This document shows, piece by piece, positions 16,687 to 25,245 of a stretch of DNA of 64,000 nt. Position numbers and translations under genes: made by a program. The DNA comes from NAT127 sp034717695 (GTDB taxonomy: Bacteria > Pseudomonadota > Gammaproteobacteria > Pseudomonadales > Porticoccaceae), in contig JAYELS010000070.1 of the NCBI GenBank assembly GCA_034717695.1, positions 1 to 64,000 on the forward strand. Direction: 5' to 3'. Positions within the stretch are counted from its first letter, which is position 1. Every line of letters begins with the position of its first letter. Under the pieces are notes generated by a model. The model saw only the letters and a list, made by a program, of their open reading frames with translations, had not been told where the DNA came from and did not search any database.

Positions 16687-17907
16687 CTACGACAGCGCAA
16701 AGGGGCCGAGCAACTGGGTGACCCGCAACGCCGCCGGGATACGCTCGATACCGATGCGGCGATCGATCTCCTCGTGCAGCCAATAGATGCGCCGCTCCTG
16801 ATAGCTGAGCACCATGCCGGTGAAGGCGCCGGATTCGAGAGATTCCTGAATCCCGGCGAGAAACTGGAAATCCTCCCGCTGGATCCTGTCGTAATTGGCA
16901 ACAAAGGTCTGCCAGTAATCGGAATTCTCCGCCGTCTCGGCCGGGTCGCCGGCGCCAACGAAAATCAGCTCGCACTCGCAGGCACCCTTGCCGTCGGGCC
17001 AGAACAGCACAAAGGGAAAGCCGGCGGAGTCGAACGGGGCAACAAAATTGGGAAACACCCCGAACGCCACATTGTTGGCGCGAAACACCTGGGGCACCGA
17101 GGGGATATCGTAGGCCGCGGCGTCCGTGCCCCAGGTGCCGCCGGACTGGTTGAACAGCTTGGGCAGGGCCATCCGGGAATGGCCGCCGGGGTACAGGCCG
17201 ATGGCGGTGCCCTTGGCGTCGAGCAGCTTGGCGACGGTGTCCTGGTGGATGGCCTTGACGTGGTAGGCCTCAAGGAAGGCATCCAGGGCCGCCTTCCAGT
17301 TGCAGGGGATGCGATAGTGCAGACGCCCCTTGACCCGCAGATGCGCCATGCCAAGGGGTTTCAGATCCTCGCCGATGGCGGCGAGGTGCTCCGCCAGGGG
17401 CGGCGCCTGGTCGTCGAGATTGATGAACACCCAGCCATCCCACAGCTCGCAGCGCACCGGCAACAGGCCCCGCTGGCACTTGTCCAGATCGCCGAAGTCA
17501 TGCTCCTCCGGCACATTGATCAAGCGGCCCTCCAGATCGTAGCTCCACAGGTGATAGCGGCACATCAGCACATTGCGCTTGCCGTCACCCTCCACCAAGG
17601 GCGCGCCGCGATGGCGGCAGGTGTTGTGGAAGGCGCGAATCCGCTCATCCTTGCCCCGCACGATGACCACCGACACCCCCAGCCGCTTGAACAGCTTGTG
17701 GCTGCCCGGGGACTCGATCTCGTCGGCGCGGACGGCGCACAGCCAGGTCTTGCGCCACAGGTGATCCATCTCCAACTGGTGGAATTCGTCGCTGATGTAG
17801 CGGCCGCCGGGAATCTCCGGCAGCGGGGGGAAGCCCTCCGGGTAATGGTCCCGCTCCTGTTCGTAGCGGATCTGCTCGGCAATGGCGGCTGCGGCGTCGG
17901 GTTTCAT
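16687..17907 (-). CDS. Rieske non-haem iron oxygenase, alpha subunit (second)
   Basis: The 406-residue alpha subunit has Rieske ligands Cys97, His99 (CRHRG), Cys116 and His119 (CRYHLW; most relatives have CPYHGW). The mononuclear iron motif DAFLEAYHVKAIH contains Asp209, His216 and His221. The N-terminus (YPEGFPPLPEIPGGRYISDEFHQLE) resembles oxygenases acting on aliphatic, amine or sterol-like substrates, but I cannot assign one. It is convergent with the first Rieske gene. Its promoter is a near copy of that of the third Rieske gene, which suggests joint regulation by the TetR gene between them. Confidence 0.92.
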   Translation of the reverse strand: MKPDAAAAIAEQIRYEQERDHYPEGFPPLPEIPGGRYISDEFHQLEMDHLWRKTWLCAVRADEIESPGSHKLFKRLGVSVVIVRGKDERIRAFHNTCRHRGAPLVEGDGKRNVLMCRYHLWSYDLEGRLINVPEEHDFGDLDKCQRGLLPVRCELWDGWVFINLDDQAPPLAEHLAAIGEDLKPLGMAHLRVKGRLHYRIPCNWKAALDAFLEAYHVKAIHQDTVAKLLDAKGTAIGLYPGGHSRMALPKLFNQSGGTWGTDAAAYDIPSVPQVFRANNVAFGVFPNFVAPFDSAGFPFVLFWPDGKGACECELIFVGAGDPAETAENSDYWQTFVANYDRIQREDFQFLAGIQESLESGAFTGMVLSYQERRIYWLHEEIDRRIGIERIPAALRVTQLLGPFALS

Positions 17908-17957
17908 GGCGTCTCTGTCATCGGTGGCAAGGGTGGCGGGATGGCGGCCCTGTCGGC

Positions 17958-17998
17958 GCCGTTTTATTTATAACACCGTCACAATTAAAAACAACCCC
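17958..17998 (-). promoter_or_regulatory. Promoter of the second Rieske gene (twin of the third)
   Basis: On the minus strand TTGTTT, a 16-nt spacer, then TATAAA form a promoter whose -10 lies inside GTTATAAATAAAACGGC (17974-17958). The third Rieske gene has the same arrangement over 41 bp, with GTTATAAATAAAGCGGC. The start codon is 50 nt downstream. Confidence 0.6.
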
Positions 17999-18008
17999 TG
18001 GGGACGGG

Positions 18009-18581
18009 TCAACCCAGGCTCTCCAGTTCCGCCTTGAGGATCGCCCGCTGGCGCCGCAGGGGCCACTGCCGGGGATCGTGGGTGGCCTGGGTGGCGATGC
18101 CGCTGACCAGCGCGAACAGGCGCTGGCACTGCACCAGCCGGGCCTCGGCGGTGGCGGCCGCGAGCCCCGCCCGGCCCAGCAGCTCGGCGATCATGTCCAC
18201 CGTTCTGCGCGCCTGCACCACCTGCTCGCGGCGAAAATCCTCATGGGTCAGGGTCATGCTCCAGAACGCAAACCATACCCGCCAGAAATCCCGGCTCTCG
18301 TCGTCCCGGGGCAACAGTGACTCCAGCCCTTCGAGCACGGGGAGACCGGCATCGATGGCGCGCCGGAAGCGCGCCTCGGCCCGGCGCTGGGTGTCGGTGA
18401 ACACCAGAAACATCAGCTCCTTCTTGTCGCGAAAATAATGGGACACCACCGCGGTGCTGTAACCCGCCAGGGTGGCGATCTCCCGCACCGTCACCCGCTC
18501 GATACCCTGGCGCAGGATCAGATCCCGGGCGACGCGGGCCACCTGCTGGCGGCGTTCATCGTGATTGACCACACGGGGCAC
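18009..18581 (-). CDS. TetR-family regulator (BetI-like N-terminus)
   Basis: The 190-residue regulator begins PRVVNHDERRQQVARVARDLI, with the TetR helix-turn-helix TVREIATLAGYSTAVVSHYF and a DKKELMFLVFTDTQ helix. The HYFRDK segment recalls BetI, the choline-responsive repressor, but the ligand domain is not close enough to assign. I chose GTG 18581 because GGGAGGA sits 6 nt before it; a TTG at 18596 overlaps that ribosome site and is unlikely. It lies between the second and third Rieske genes, divergent from the third, and probably represses both. It may also be its own repressor. Confidence 0.9.
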   Translation of the reverse strand: MPRVVNHDERRQQVARVARDLILRQGIERVTVREIATLAGYSTAVVSHYFRDKKELMFLVFTDTQRRAEARFRRAIDAGLPVLEGLESLLPRDDESRDFWRVWFAFWSMTLTHEDFRREQVVQARRTVDMIAELLGRAGLAAATAEARLVQCQRLFALVSGIATQATHDPRQWPLRRQRAILKAELESLG

Positions 18582-18640
18582 GGAGCATCCTCCCAAACAG
18601 TTTGACGAAGGCCCCCATGGTAACCGACGGGGGTCGTGGA

Positions 18641-18681
18641 GGGGTTGTATTTTTATAAAACATAGTTATAAATAAAGCGGC
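18641..18681 (+). promoter_or_regulatory. Promoter of the third Rieske gene (twin of the second)
   Basis: TTGTAT (18645-18650), a 16-nt spacer and TATAAA (18667-18672) form a promoter, with the -10 inside GTTATAAATAAAGCGGC. TTATAA half-sites flank seven bases at 18655-18673, a plausible operator. The region is very AT-rich against its surroundings and faces the divergent TetR gene. Confidence 0.6.
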
Positions 18682-18706
18682 ATGCCGCCCATCGAGGATC
18701 GCCACC

Positions 18707-19915
18707 ATGAACCACCGCCACCGCCAGACCCTGGTCCGCACCGCCCGGGACATGCTCCATCACCTGGAGCACCGCACCATCGACCTGGCGCCGGACATCC
18801 TCACCGTCGACGCCGCCATCTACGGGGACCCGGACCGCTTCGAGCGGGAAAAGGCCGGGCTGTTTCGCCGCCTGCCATTGATGCTGGCGGCGAGCTGCGA
18901 ACTCCCCGACCCCGGCTGCTACAAGGCCCTGGAGGTGGCCGGCATCCCGGTGCTGCTGGTGCGCGGCGCCGATCGCCAGGTGCGGGCCTTCGTCAACAGT
19001 TGCACCCACAGGGGCAGCCAGCTGGCCGAGGGCACCGGCTGCGCGGCCCGCTTCACCTGCCCCTATCACGGCTGGACCTTCACCGGCGAGGGTCGGCTGA
19101 TGGGGATCGCCTCCGCCGAGTGCTACGGAGAGGTGGACAAACGAACCCTCGACCTGGTGGCCCTTCCCTCCCTGGAGAGCGCCGGGCTGATCTGGGTGGT
19201 GCTGAACCCCGCCTCCACCCTGGACATCAGCGGCTTTCTCCACGATGTCGACCATCTACTGGCGGGCTTTGACCTCGGCAACTGGCGGCCCTACCACCAG
19301 TGCAGCCTGCCCGGCGCGAATTGGAAGCTGGCCTTCGATGCCCACATGGACTTCTATCACCTGCCGGTGCTGCACCGAAACACCTTCGGGCCCGCCATCA
19401 GCAACCTGGCCCAATACTATTTCCACGGCCCCCACCAGCGGCTGGGGTTGATGTCCGCCAATACGGTGGAGCAAGACGATCTGCTTGGCCTCAAACAACT
19501 GCCGGAGGCCGACTGGCCCATGCACAGCCTGCTGTTCGGGGAGTGGATCCTCTTTCCCAATGTCTCCCTCAACTGCTTCATGGCCGGCGAGCGGGTGATG
19601 GTGATCTCCCAGATCATCCCGGGGGACACCCCGGAGAGCTCAGTCACCATCCAGACCTTTCTGACCGAACAGCGCCCAGGCCCCGACAGCGAGCCCACCG
19701 TGCGGGAATTCGTCGACTTCATCCAGCGGGTGGTAGGGGAGGAGGACCTGCCCATGTCCCGCAAGCAACAGCGGGTGTTGTCGTCGGGGCTGCTGCCCCG
19801 GGTGCAATTTGGCCGCAACGAGGTGGGCCTGCAACACTACCACCACTGGCTGGAACGGGTACTCGCCGCCAGCGATGACGAACTCAACCCGCTGTTCGCC
19901 GGCACCCGCCCCTGA
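18707..19915 (+). CDS. Rieske non-haem iron oxygenase, alpha subunit (third)
   Basis: The 402-residue alpha subunit has Rieske ligands Cys99, His101 (CTHRG), Cys118 and His121 (CPYHGW). The mononuclear iron site is in FDAHMDFYHLPVLH, with His218 and His223 and Asp211 or Asp215 nearby. The sequence is clearly distinct from the other two alpha subunits of the cluster, so this is not a recent duplication. No ferredoxin or reductase gene is adjacent, so electrons must come from elsewhere. The gene is divergent from a TetR regulator and shares its promoter design with the second Rieske gene. The substrate is unknown. Confidence 0.92.
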   Translation: MNHRHRQTLVRTARDMLHHLEHRTIDLAPDILTVDAAIYGDPDRFEREKAGLFRRLPLMLAASCELPDPGCYKALEVAGIPVLLVRGADRQVRAFVNSCTHRGSQLAEGTGCAARFTCPYHGWTFTGEGRLMGIASAECYGEVDKRTLDLVALPSLESAGLIWVVLNPASTLDISGFLHDVDHLLAGFDLGNWRPYHQCSLPGANWKLAFDAHMDFYHLPVLHRNTFGPAISNLAQYYFHGPHQRLGLMSANTVEQDDLLGLKQLPEADWPMHSLLFGEWILFPNVSLNCFMAGERVMVISQIIPGDTPESSVTIQTFLTEQRPGPDSEPTVREFVDFIQRVVGEEDLPMSRKQQRVLSSGLLPRVQFGRNEVGLQHYHHWLERVLAASDDELNPLFAGTRP

Positions 19916-20057
19916 TGGCGGCCCGCTGAAAGCGATCATCCCGGGGCCGGGGCCTCGGAAGATGCCACGCCCGCTGTGCATCTTTTGACCAAACAGGCTA
20001 GAATCCCGGCCCCACGCATCACCAGCCCCGCCCTGCAAGCGGGTGCCAGGAGACCCC

Positions 20058-21446
20058 ATGCCCCAGCCGTTCAAACCCGAGCTGCTGTCCCCCGCCGGGA
20101 CAGCGAAGAACATGCGCTACGCCTTTGCCTATGGCGCCGACGCCGTCTACGCCGGACAGCCCCGCTACAGCCTCAGGGTGCGCAACAACGAGTTCAACCA
20201 CCTCGACATCATGGCCGACGCCGTGGCCGAGGCCCACGCCCAGGGCAAGCAGTTCTACATCGCCAGCAATATCTCCCCCCACAACAATAAGGTGAAAACC
20301 TACCTGCGGGACATGGAGGCGGTGATCGCCATGCAACCGGACGCCCTGATCATGGCGGACCCGGGGCTGATCATGCTGGTGCGGGAGAAATGGCCGGAGA
20401 TGCCGATCCACCTGTCGGTGCAGGCCAACGCGGTGAACTACGCCACGGTGAAATTCTGGGGGAGGCAGGGGGTCAAGCGGGTCATCCTCTCCCGGGAGCT
20501 GTCCCTTGAGGAGATCGGCGAGATTCGCGAGGAGTGCCCCGACATGGAGATCGAGGTCTTCGTCCACGGCGCCCTGTGCATCGCCTACTCCGGACGCTGC
20601 CTGCTGTCCGGCTACATGAATCACCGCGACCCCAACCAGGGCGCCTGCACCAACGCCTGCCGCTGGAAGTACGATGCCCACGAGGCCCGGGAAACCGAGA
20701 CCGGCGACATCGTGCCGGTAAGTGCCGCGGTCCAGGCCGCCCAGATCTGGACCCCGGACAGCGCCCCGCGCATCGAGGGCAACATGGACGACCGGGGCGG
20801 CGACGAGGCGCCCATCTTCCTGCTCCAGGAACAGAACCGCCCGGGGGAGCTGATGCCCGCCTACGAGGACGAGCACGGCACCTACATCATGAACTCCAAG
20901 GACCTGCGCGCCGTGCAGCACGTGCCGCAACTGCTGGCCATGGGCATCCACTCCCTGAAGATCGAGGGCCGCACCAAGTCCCACTACTATGTGGCGCGCA
21001 CCGCCCAGGTGTACCGCCGCGCCATCGACGAGGCCGCCGCGGGCCGCGCCTTCGACATGGAACTCATGGCCCAGCTCGACCACCTGGCCAACCGGGGCTA
21101 CACCGAGGGCTTCTACCGCCGCCATGTGCCGGAGCACTACCAGAACTACGAGCGCGGGGTGTCCACCAATCCCAACCAGCAGTTTGTCGGGGAGGTCAGG
21201 GAGATCGACGGCGAGCGGGGCTGGGCCACCATCGAGGTCAAGAACCGCTTCGAGACCGGCGACACCCTGGAGCTGATCACCCCGGAGGGCAACCTCACCT
21301 TTGCCCTCGAAGCCATCGAGAACCGCGACGGTATCGCCGTGGGCGCCGCCCCCGGTTCCGGCCATGTGGTGCGCATCCCCCTGCCCCGCCAGGTGAACGG
21401 TGGCGAAAACAGTCAGTACGCCATGCTGATGCGCCATATCGGCTGA
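20058..21446 (+). CDS. trhP: tRNA hydroxylation protein TrhP (peptidase U32 family, YegQ)
   Basis: The 462-residue protein resembles E. coli YegQ/TrhP, a U32-family protein that, with prephenate as oxygen donor route, makes 5-hydroxyuridine at tRNA position 34. The U32 core is visible: KPELLSPAGTAKNMRYAFAYGADAVYAG at the N-terminus and the signature EVFVHGALCIAYSGRCLLS with a cysteine cluster (GACTNACRWKY) after it. These cysteines likely hold an iron-sulfur cluster. The start is ATG 20058, preceded by AGGAGA; an earlier GTG at 20043 lies before the ribosome site. The gene stands alone between the third Rieske gene and the J-domain gene. Confidence 0.92.
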   Translation: MPQPFKPELLSPAGTAKNMRYAFAYGADAVYAGQPRYSLRVRNNEFNHLDIMADAVAEAHAQGKQFYIASNISPHNNKVKTYLRDMEAVIAMQPDALIMADPGLIMLVREKWPEMPIHLSVQANAVNYATVKFWGRQGVKRVILSRELSLEEIGEIREECPDMEIEVFVHGALCIAYSGRCLLSGYMNHRDPNQGACTNACRWKYDAHEARETETGDIVPVSAAVQAAQIWTPDSAPRIEGNMDDRGGDEAPIFLLQEQNRPGELMPAYEDEHGTYIMNSKDLRAVQHVPQLLAMGIHSLKIEGRTKSHYYVARTAQVYRRAIDEAAAGRAFDMELMAQLDHLANRGYTEGFYRRHVPEHYQNYERGVSTNPNQQFVGEVREIDGERGWATIEVKNRFETGDTLELITPEGNLTFALEAIENRDGIAVGAAPGSGHVVRIPLPRQVNGGENSQYAMLMRHIG

Positions 21447-21551
21447 GGCAACCGCCCTGTCGGGGGACGCGCCTGCGGGGAGCAGGGCGCCTTGCACCGG
21501 GCGGCGGGGTTTTGCACACTCCTGACTTCCGCCACCACAGAGCCAGCCGCG

Positions 21552-22262
21552 ATGCCGAGAATCCTGTTGCTGGTGCTGATCATCCTCGCCTTCTGGTACG
21601 GATGGCAGCACCTCAAGACCCGCTCGCCGGAGCAGCGCAAGCGCACCCTCTGGGTGTGGGGGTCGGCCCTGCTGCTGATCATCGCCGTGGTGCTGGTGGC
21701 CTCGGGGCGGATGCACTGGGTGGGCGCCGCCATCGCCGCCGCCATTCCATTGATCAAGGTGATGCTCAGTCTCGGCCTTCGCGCCCTGCCCCTGCTCCGC
21801 CTCTGGCAGGGCAGGACCGGCGGGCCCTCCCGCATCCGCACCCGGGGGATGGAGCTGACCGTCAATCTCGCCACCGGCGAGATGGATGGCGTCCTCTTCA
21901 GCGGCCCCCACGCCGGCGCCATGATCGCCAGCCTCGACGAGCAGCAACTGCGCGCCCAGCTGGATTTTTTCCGCAGGGAGGATTTTCAGTCCGCCATGTT
22001 GCTGCGCGCCTATCTGGCACGGCGCGGCTTTTCAGGGCTGGGTGGGGACTCCAACCGGGAAGGGACCGGGACCACTGAACAGGTGATGGGAACCGACGAG
22101 GCCCTGCGGATCCTGGGGCTCGAGCCCGGCGCCAGCCGGGAGGAGATACTGCGCGCCCACAAGCGGTTGATTCAGAAACTCCACCCGGACCGGGGCGGCA
22201 ACGACTACCTGGCCGCCAAGATCAATGCCGCCCGGGATCGGCTTGTGGAGCGAGAAACCTAG
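21552..22262 (+). CDS. Membrane-anchored J-domain protein
   Basis: The 236-residue protein has an N-terminal membrane segment (MPRILLLVLIILAFWYG) and a second and perhaps third hydrophobic segment up to about residue 70. A soluble linker follows, then a C-terminal J-domain from about residue 180 with the HPD motif in IQKLHPDRGGNDY. J-domains stimulate Hsp70 ATPase. The Tim14/PAM18-like layout (membrane anchor first, J-domain last) suggests it recruits DnaK to the inner membrane. The ATG at 21552 puts the hydrophobic anchor at the very N-terminus; an upstream TTG extension is not membrane-like. Its end overlaps the mltD end by 4 bp on the other strand. Confidence 0.85.
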   Translation: MPRILLLVLIILAFWYGWQHLKTRSPEQRKRTLWVWGSALLLIIAVVLVASGRMHWVGAAIAAAIPLIKVMLSLGLRALPLLRLWQGRTGGPSRIRTRGMELTVNLATGEMDGVLFSGPHAGAMIASLDEQQLRAQLDFFRREDFQSAMLLRAYLARRGFSGLGGDSNREGTGTTEQVMGTDEALRILGLEPGASREEILRAHKRLIQKLHPDRGGNDYLAAKINAARDRLVERET

Positions 22263-23773
22263 AGGTCGTTCCGCGCCACCTTGAGGGTATCCCCCGGCAT
22301 GATGCGGTGCTTGTTGCTGAGGCCGTTCCAGGCCACCAGTTCCTTCTCGGTGCGGTTGAAGCGCCGGGCGATACCCCAGAGGGAATCCCCGGGCTGGATC
22401 ACGTAGATGCCACTGCCCGCGTCCCGGGCACCACTGCCGCCGGCGCGACCTGCCACCGCCGCTCCCCCGTCGACACCCGCGCGACCCGGCAAGCGCAGGG
22501 TCTGGCCCGCGCGGATGTTGTGGCCCCGCAGGCCGTTGATGGCCATCAACTCCTTGACGCCGACACCGTAGCGCCGGGCGATATGGGACAGGGTCTCCCC
22601 CCGGGCGATGCGGTGCAGCACGTCGGGCTGCTGCTGGGCAAAGCGCTGGTCGGCGGGGATGGCGGCGATGGCCTGGGCGAGGGGCTCTTTCAGCTGATCC
22701 CGGGGAAACTTCACTTGAAAGCCTTTCGGAATCCGCTTCTCACCCTGCCAGATCGGGTCCAGCAGGGCGGGATTGTAGCTGCGCAGGGTGTCGACACCGG
22801 TGCCGAGGGCCCGGGCCAGGGTGGCGGCATGGACGTACTGATCGAGGGTGACCCTGTCGTAGTCGATGGGCTTGGCCATGGCCACCGGGCCGAAGTACTT
22901 CTCGGCGTTGCGGTCCACCTCCAGGGCGGCGAGAAACGACACATAGAAGTTGCGGGAGGCAAAACCAAAGGCCGGCCCCCGATAGTGGCGCACCAGGGTG
23001 GCAATGTCGGTGGTCCCCATGGCCTTGGCCGCTCGGCTGATACCCCCCGCGCCGTGGTTGTAGGCCGTGAGCGCCAACGGCCAGGTACCGGTGATGCGCA
23101 GGTTGGTCTTGAGCAGCTGGGCGGCGGCGCGGGTCGAGACGTAGGGATCCATGCGCTCGTCCATAAGGTGATCGACGGTCATGTACTGGCGGGCGGTGGC
23201 CGGCATGAACTGCCACATCCCCGCCGCCGCCACCTTCGAATAGGCCGAAGGGTTGAACGACGATTCCACATGGGGCAGCACGTCGAGCTCCTCGGGCAGG
23301 CCGAACTGCGCGAGGGTCTGGCGAATATGGGCCCGCCATTGCCCGGAGCGGATCAGGCCCGCCTTGAAGCGGTCCGACTGGCCCAGCTGGAAACGCACCT
23401 CGCCCGCGGCCTGGCGAAAGCGCTCCGAGGAGGTGCCCTTGGGCCAGGCGTTCAGGGCATTGCGCTCCTCGGCGCTCAGATTCGCCCGCTTGCCCGCCGC
23501 CAGCTGGCGCAACGCCGCCTGGTAGCGGGCCTTGCCCCGATCGATCAGGCGCTGGCGCTCGGCATTGCTGGCGTGGGCGGGGAGCGCCAGGCGCTCATAC
23601 ACCACCCCGAGGTTCCAGGGATCGTGCAGCAGGCCGCTGTTGGTATCCACCTCGGAATAGATGCGCACCCAGAAATTCACCTCCGTCTGGAGCTCGGCCG
23701 GGCGGGGGAAGGGCGCACTCGTGGCCAGGGCGGGGAAAAGAAAAACGGCGACAAAGACTATCAGGCGTGCCAT
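22259..23773 (-). CDS. mltD: Membrane-bound lytic murein transglycosylase D with two LysM domains
   Basis: The 504-residue protein cleaves peptidoglycan glycan strands, forming 1,6-anhydromuramic ends. It has a signal sequence (LIVFVAVFLFPALATSA), and the slt catalytic domain has its glutamate in LPHVESSFNPSAYS near residue 170 and the AAGMWQFMPATA and LALTAYNHG motifs. Two LysM repeats follow in the C-terminal third (RIARGETLSHIARRYGVG, VIQPGDSLWGIARRFN), which anchor the enzyme to the wall. I see no lipobox cysteine after the signal segment, unlike E. coli MltD. It is divergent from tRNA-Arg. Confidence 0.93.
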   Translation of the reverse strand: MARLIVFVAVFLFPALATSAPFPRPAELQTEVNFWVRIYSEVDTNSGLLHDPWNLGVVYERLALPAHASNAERQRLIDRGKARYQAALRQLAAGKRANLSAEERNALNAWPKGTSSERFRQAAGEVRFQLGQSDRFKAGLIRSGQWRAHIRQTLAQFGLPEELDVLPHVESSFNPSAYSKVAAAGMWQFMPATARQYMTVDHLMDERMDPYVSTRAAAQLLKTNLRITGTWPLALTAYNHGAGGISRAAKAMGTTDIATLVRHYRGPAFGFASRNFYVSFLAALEVDRNAEKYFGPVAMAKPIDYDRVTLDQYVHAATLARALGTGVDTLRSYNPALLDPIWQGEKRIPKGFQVKFPRDQLKEPLAQAIAAIPADQRFAQQQPDVLHRIARGETLSHIARRYGVGVKELMAINGLRGHNIRAGQTLRLPGRAGVDGGAAVAGRAGGSGARDAGSGIYVIQPGDSLWGIARRFNRTEKELVAWNGLSNKHRIMPGDTLKVARNDL

Positions 23774-23905
23774 GGGTTGTTATCGATCTCGCAACGGCTG
23801 GGGCATGGCGAGGTTATAGCAAATTCACCGACGCCGGGAAAGGCGCGCCGCCACCACTGGCGCCCCCCATGGGGCCGCGCGTCCCAAGGGGAGCGGACAA
23901 CGGGT

Positions 23906-23934
23906 TTTACATGGCCCGTCCATGGGACTAGAAT
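23906..23934 (+). promoter_or_regulatory. Sigma70 promoter of tRNA-Arg
   Basis: TTTACA (23906-23911), a 17-nt spacer and TAGAAT (23929-23934) precede the mature tRNA by 29 nt, leaving a short 5' leader. Box quality and spacing are both close to consensus. Confidence 0.8.
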
Positions 23935-23963
23935 CCCCGCCCTGTAAACGAGTGACCTATTCC

Positions 23964-24040
23964 GTCCCCGTGGCGCAGCTGGATAGCGCGGCCCCCTCCT
24001 AAGGGGCAGGTCGCAGGTTCGAATCCTGCCGGGGACGCCA
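23964..24040 (+). tRNA. tRNA-Arg (anticodon CCU)
   Basis: The 77-nt tRNA folds as a cloverleaf: acceptor GTCCCCG/CGGGGAC, D arm GCGCAGCTGGATAGCGC, anticodon arm GCCCC-CTCCTAA-GGGGC giving anticodon CCT, T arm GCAGG-TTCGAAT-CCTGC, discriminator G and an encoded CCA. It reads AGG codons, which are rare in this GC-rich genome. No island boundary is evident next to it. Confidence 0.97.
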
Positions 24041-24181
24041 TTTTCAATGACGTGCCATCCACCACCTGAGTGCCCACCAGGGAATTTCACGCCGGGTGGA
24101 GCAATAAGCCCCCCAAGTTGTCCATAGAATCAGCCCCCGAGAGAGGGCCCTGTCCGTTACCCCTTCGCCAAGGAGAATGTC

Positions 24182-24583
24182 ATGCGTTCTTTTTACCGAT
24201 TAGCCGTCACCGCCATCCTCGGCACGCTCCTCGCCGCCGGCTTCGCCAGGGCCGAGGAGAGCGCCGCCGAGGCCGAGAAATGCATCCCCATCACCCGGAT
24301 CGACAGCATTGAAGTGCTGGACAAGCAGCACCTGCTGTTCAAGATGCAGGGCAAGAAAAACTACCTGAACACCTTGCCCAACAGCTGCCCGGGCCTCAAC
24401 CGCAACAAACCCATCATGTACAAGACCTCCATCAGCCAGCTGTGCAGCCTGGATGTCGTCACCGTGCTGGAGACCTACGGCGGCGGCTACTATCCCGGCG
24501 GCAGCTGCGGCCTCGGCACCTTCGCCCCGATGACGGACGAGGAAGCCAAGGCCTTCAAGGCCTCCTTGAAGAAGGCGGACTAG
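24182..24583 (+). CDS. Secreted DUF6491-like protein
   Basis: The 133-residue protein has an N-terminal signal peptide (RLAVTAILGTLLAAGFARAEE, cleavage near Ala25). The mature part carries a conserved-looking pattern: CIPITRIDSIEVLDKQHLLF, NTLPNSCPGL, and SQLCSLDVVTVL with paired cysteines that could form disulfides. It resembles the DUF6491 family of small periplasmic proteins, whose function is not known. GGAGAATGTC with the ATG at 24182 gives a good ribosome site. A terminator hairpin follows immediately, so it is monocistronic. Confidence 0.75.
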   Translation: MRSFYRLAVTAILGTLLAAGFARAEESAAEAEKCIPITRIDSIEVLDKQHLLFKMQGKKNYLNTLPNSCPGLNRNKPIMYKTSISQLCSLDVVTVLETYGGGYYPGGSCGLGTFAPMTDEEAKAFKASLKKAD

Positions 24584-24606
24584 CGCCACCGGGGTACATC
24601 GTCACA

Positions 24607-24635
24607 CAAAAGGCAGGCCTGGCGCCTGCCTTTTG
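24607..24635 (+). terminator. Rho-independent terminator after the DUF6491-like gene
   Basis: A 12-bp stem CAAAAGGCAGGC / GCCTGCCTTTTG with loop CTGGC, ending in a TTTT run, lies 24 nt after the stop codon. The A-run on the other side could allow bidirectional use. Confidence 0.85.
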
Positions 24636-24756
24636 CGTCAGGCGTCAGGCCCCCCGGCAAGGCACGTCGCCATCGACGGGGAGCCGCCTTGCGGGGACAG
24701 GCCTGGTACACCAGAATTGTCCCGTTCGATTCGTGATGACAGGACCCAGGATCGCC

Positions 24757-25170
24757 ATGAAACCAATCCCGACGCTGACCCTGGGGGACGTGATGACCCC
24801 CTCCCCCACCACCATTGCCATCGATGCCACCCTGACCCAGGCGCAGTCGCTGATGCACCGTCTCGGGGTGAACCATCTGCCGGTGATGGCCGGCACCCTG
24901 GTGGAATCGGTGATTTCAGCCCGGGATATCGAGCGCTTTACCCTTCCCGCCCACCCCATCAGCGAGGAGGAGGAGATGCTGGTGAGCGACATCGCCCCTG
25001 CCCGCACCTTTGCGGCGGACATCGCCGACCCCCTCCACCGGGTGGTGGCATTGATGGCCGAGCGCCACGTGGGGACGGTGATCGTCCTCAATCAGGGGGA
25101 GCTCGCCGGCATCTTCACCGAGATCGACGCCCTGCGGGTGCTGGCCGGCCTGCTCGACGGGGAGCACTGA
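24757..25170 (+). CDS. Two-CBS-domain protein
   Basis: The 137-residue protein consists of a pair of CBS domains, a small adenosine-nucleotide-sensing module: first LGDVMTPSPTTIAIDATLTQAQSLM ... HLPVM ... GVISARD-like VISARDIERF, second VSDIAPARTF ... VVALMAERHVGTVIVLNQGELAGIFTEIDALRVL. No catalytic domain is attached. Stand-alone CBS pairs regulate partner enzymes or transporters by binding AMP, ATP or similar; the partner is not clear from the neighbours. ATG 24757 has AGGA five bases upstream; ATG 24736 is an alternative. rsmE follows 75 nt later. Confidence 0.85.
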   Translation: MKPIPTLTLGDVMTPSPTTIAIDATLTQAQSLMHRLGVNHLPVMAGTLVESVISARDIERFTLPAHPISEEEEMLVSDIAPARTFAADIADPLHRVVALMAERHVGTVIVLNQGELAGIFTEIDALRVLAGLLDGEH

Positions 25171-25245
25171 AACCCACCCTGGCCGACACCGTCGGCCAGG
25201 CCGAACTGTGCTAGATTTGCCAGCCTCAAGGCCGCCGGACACACC

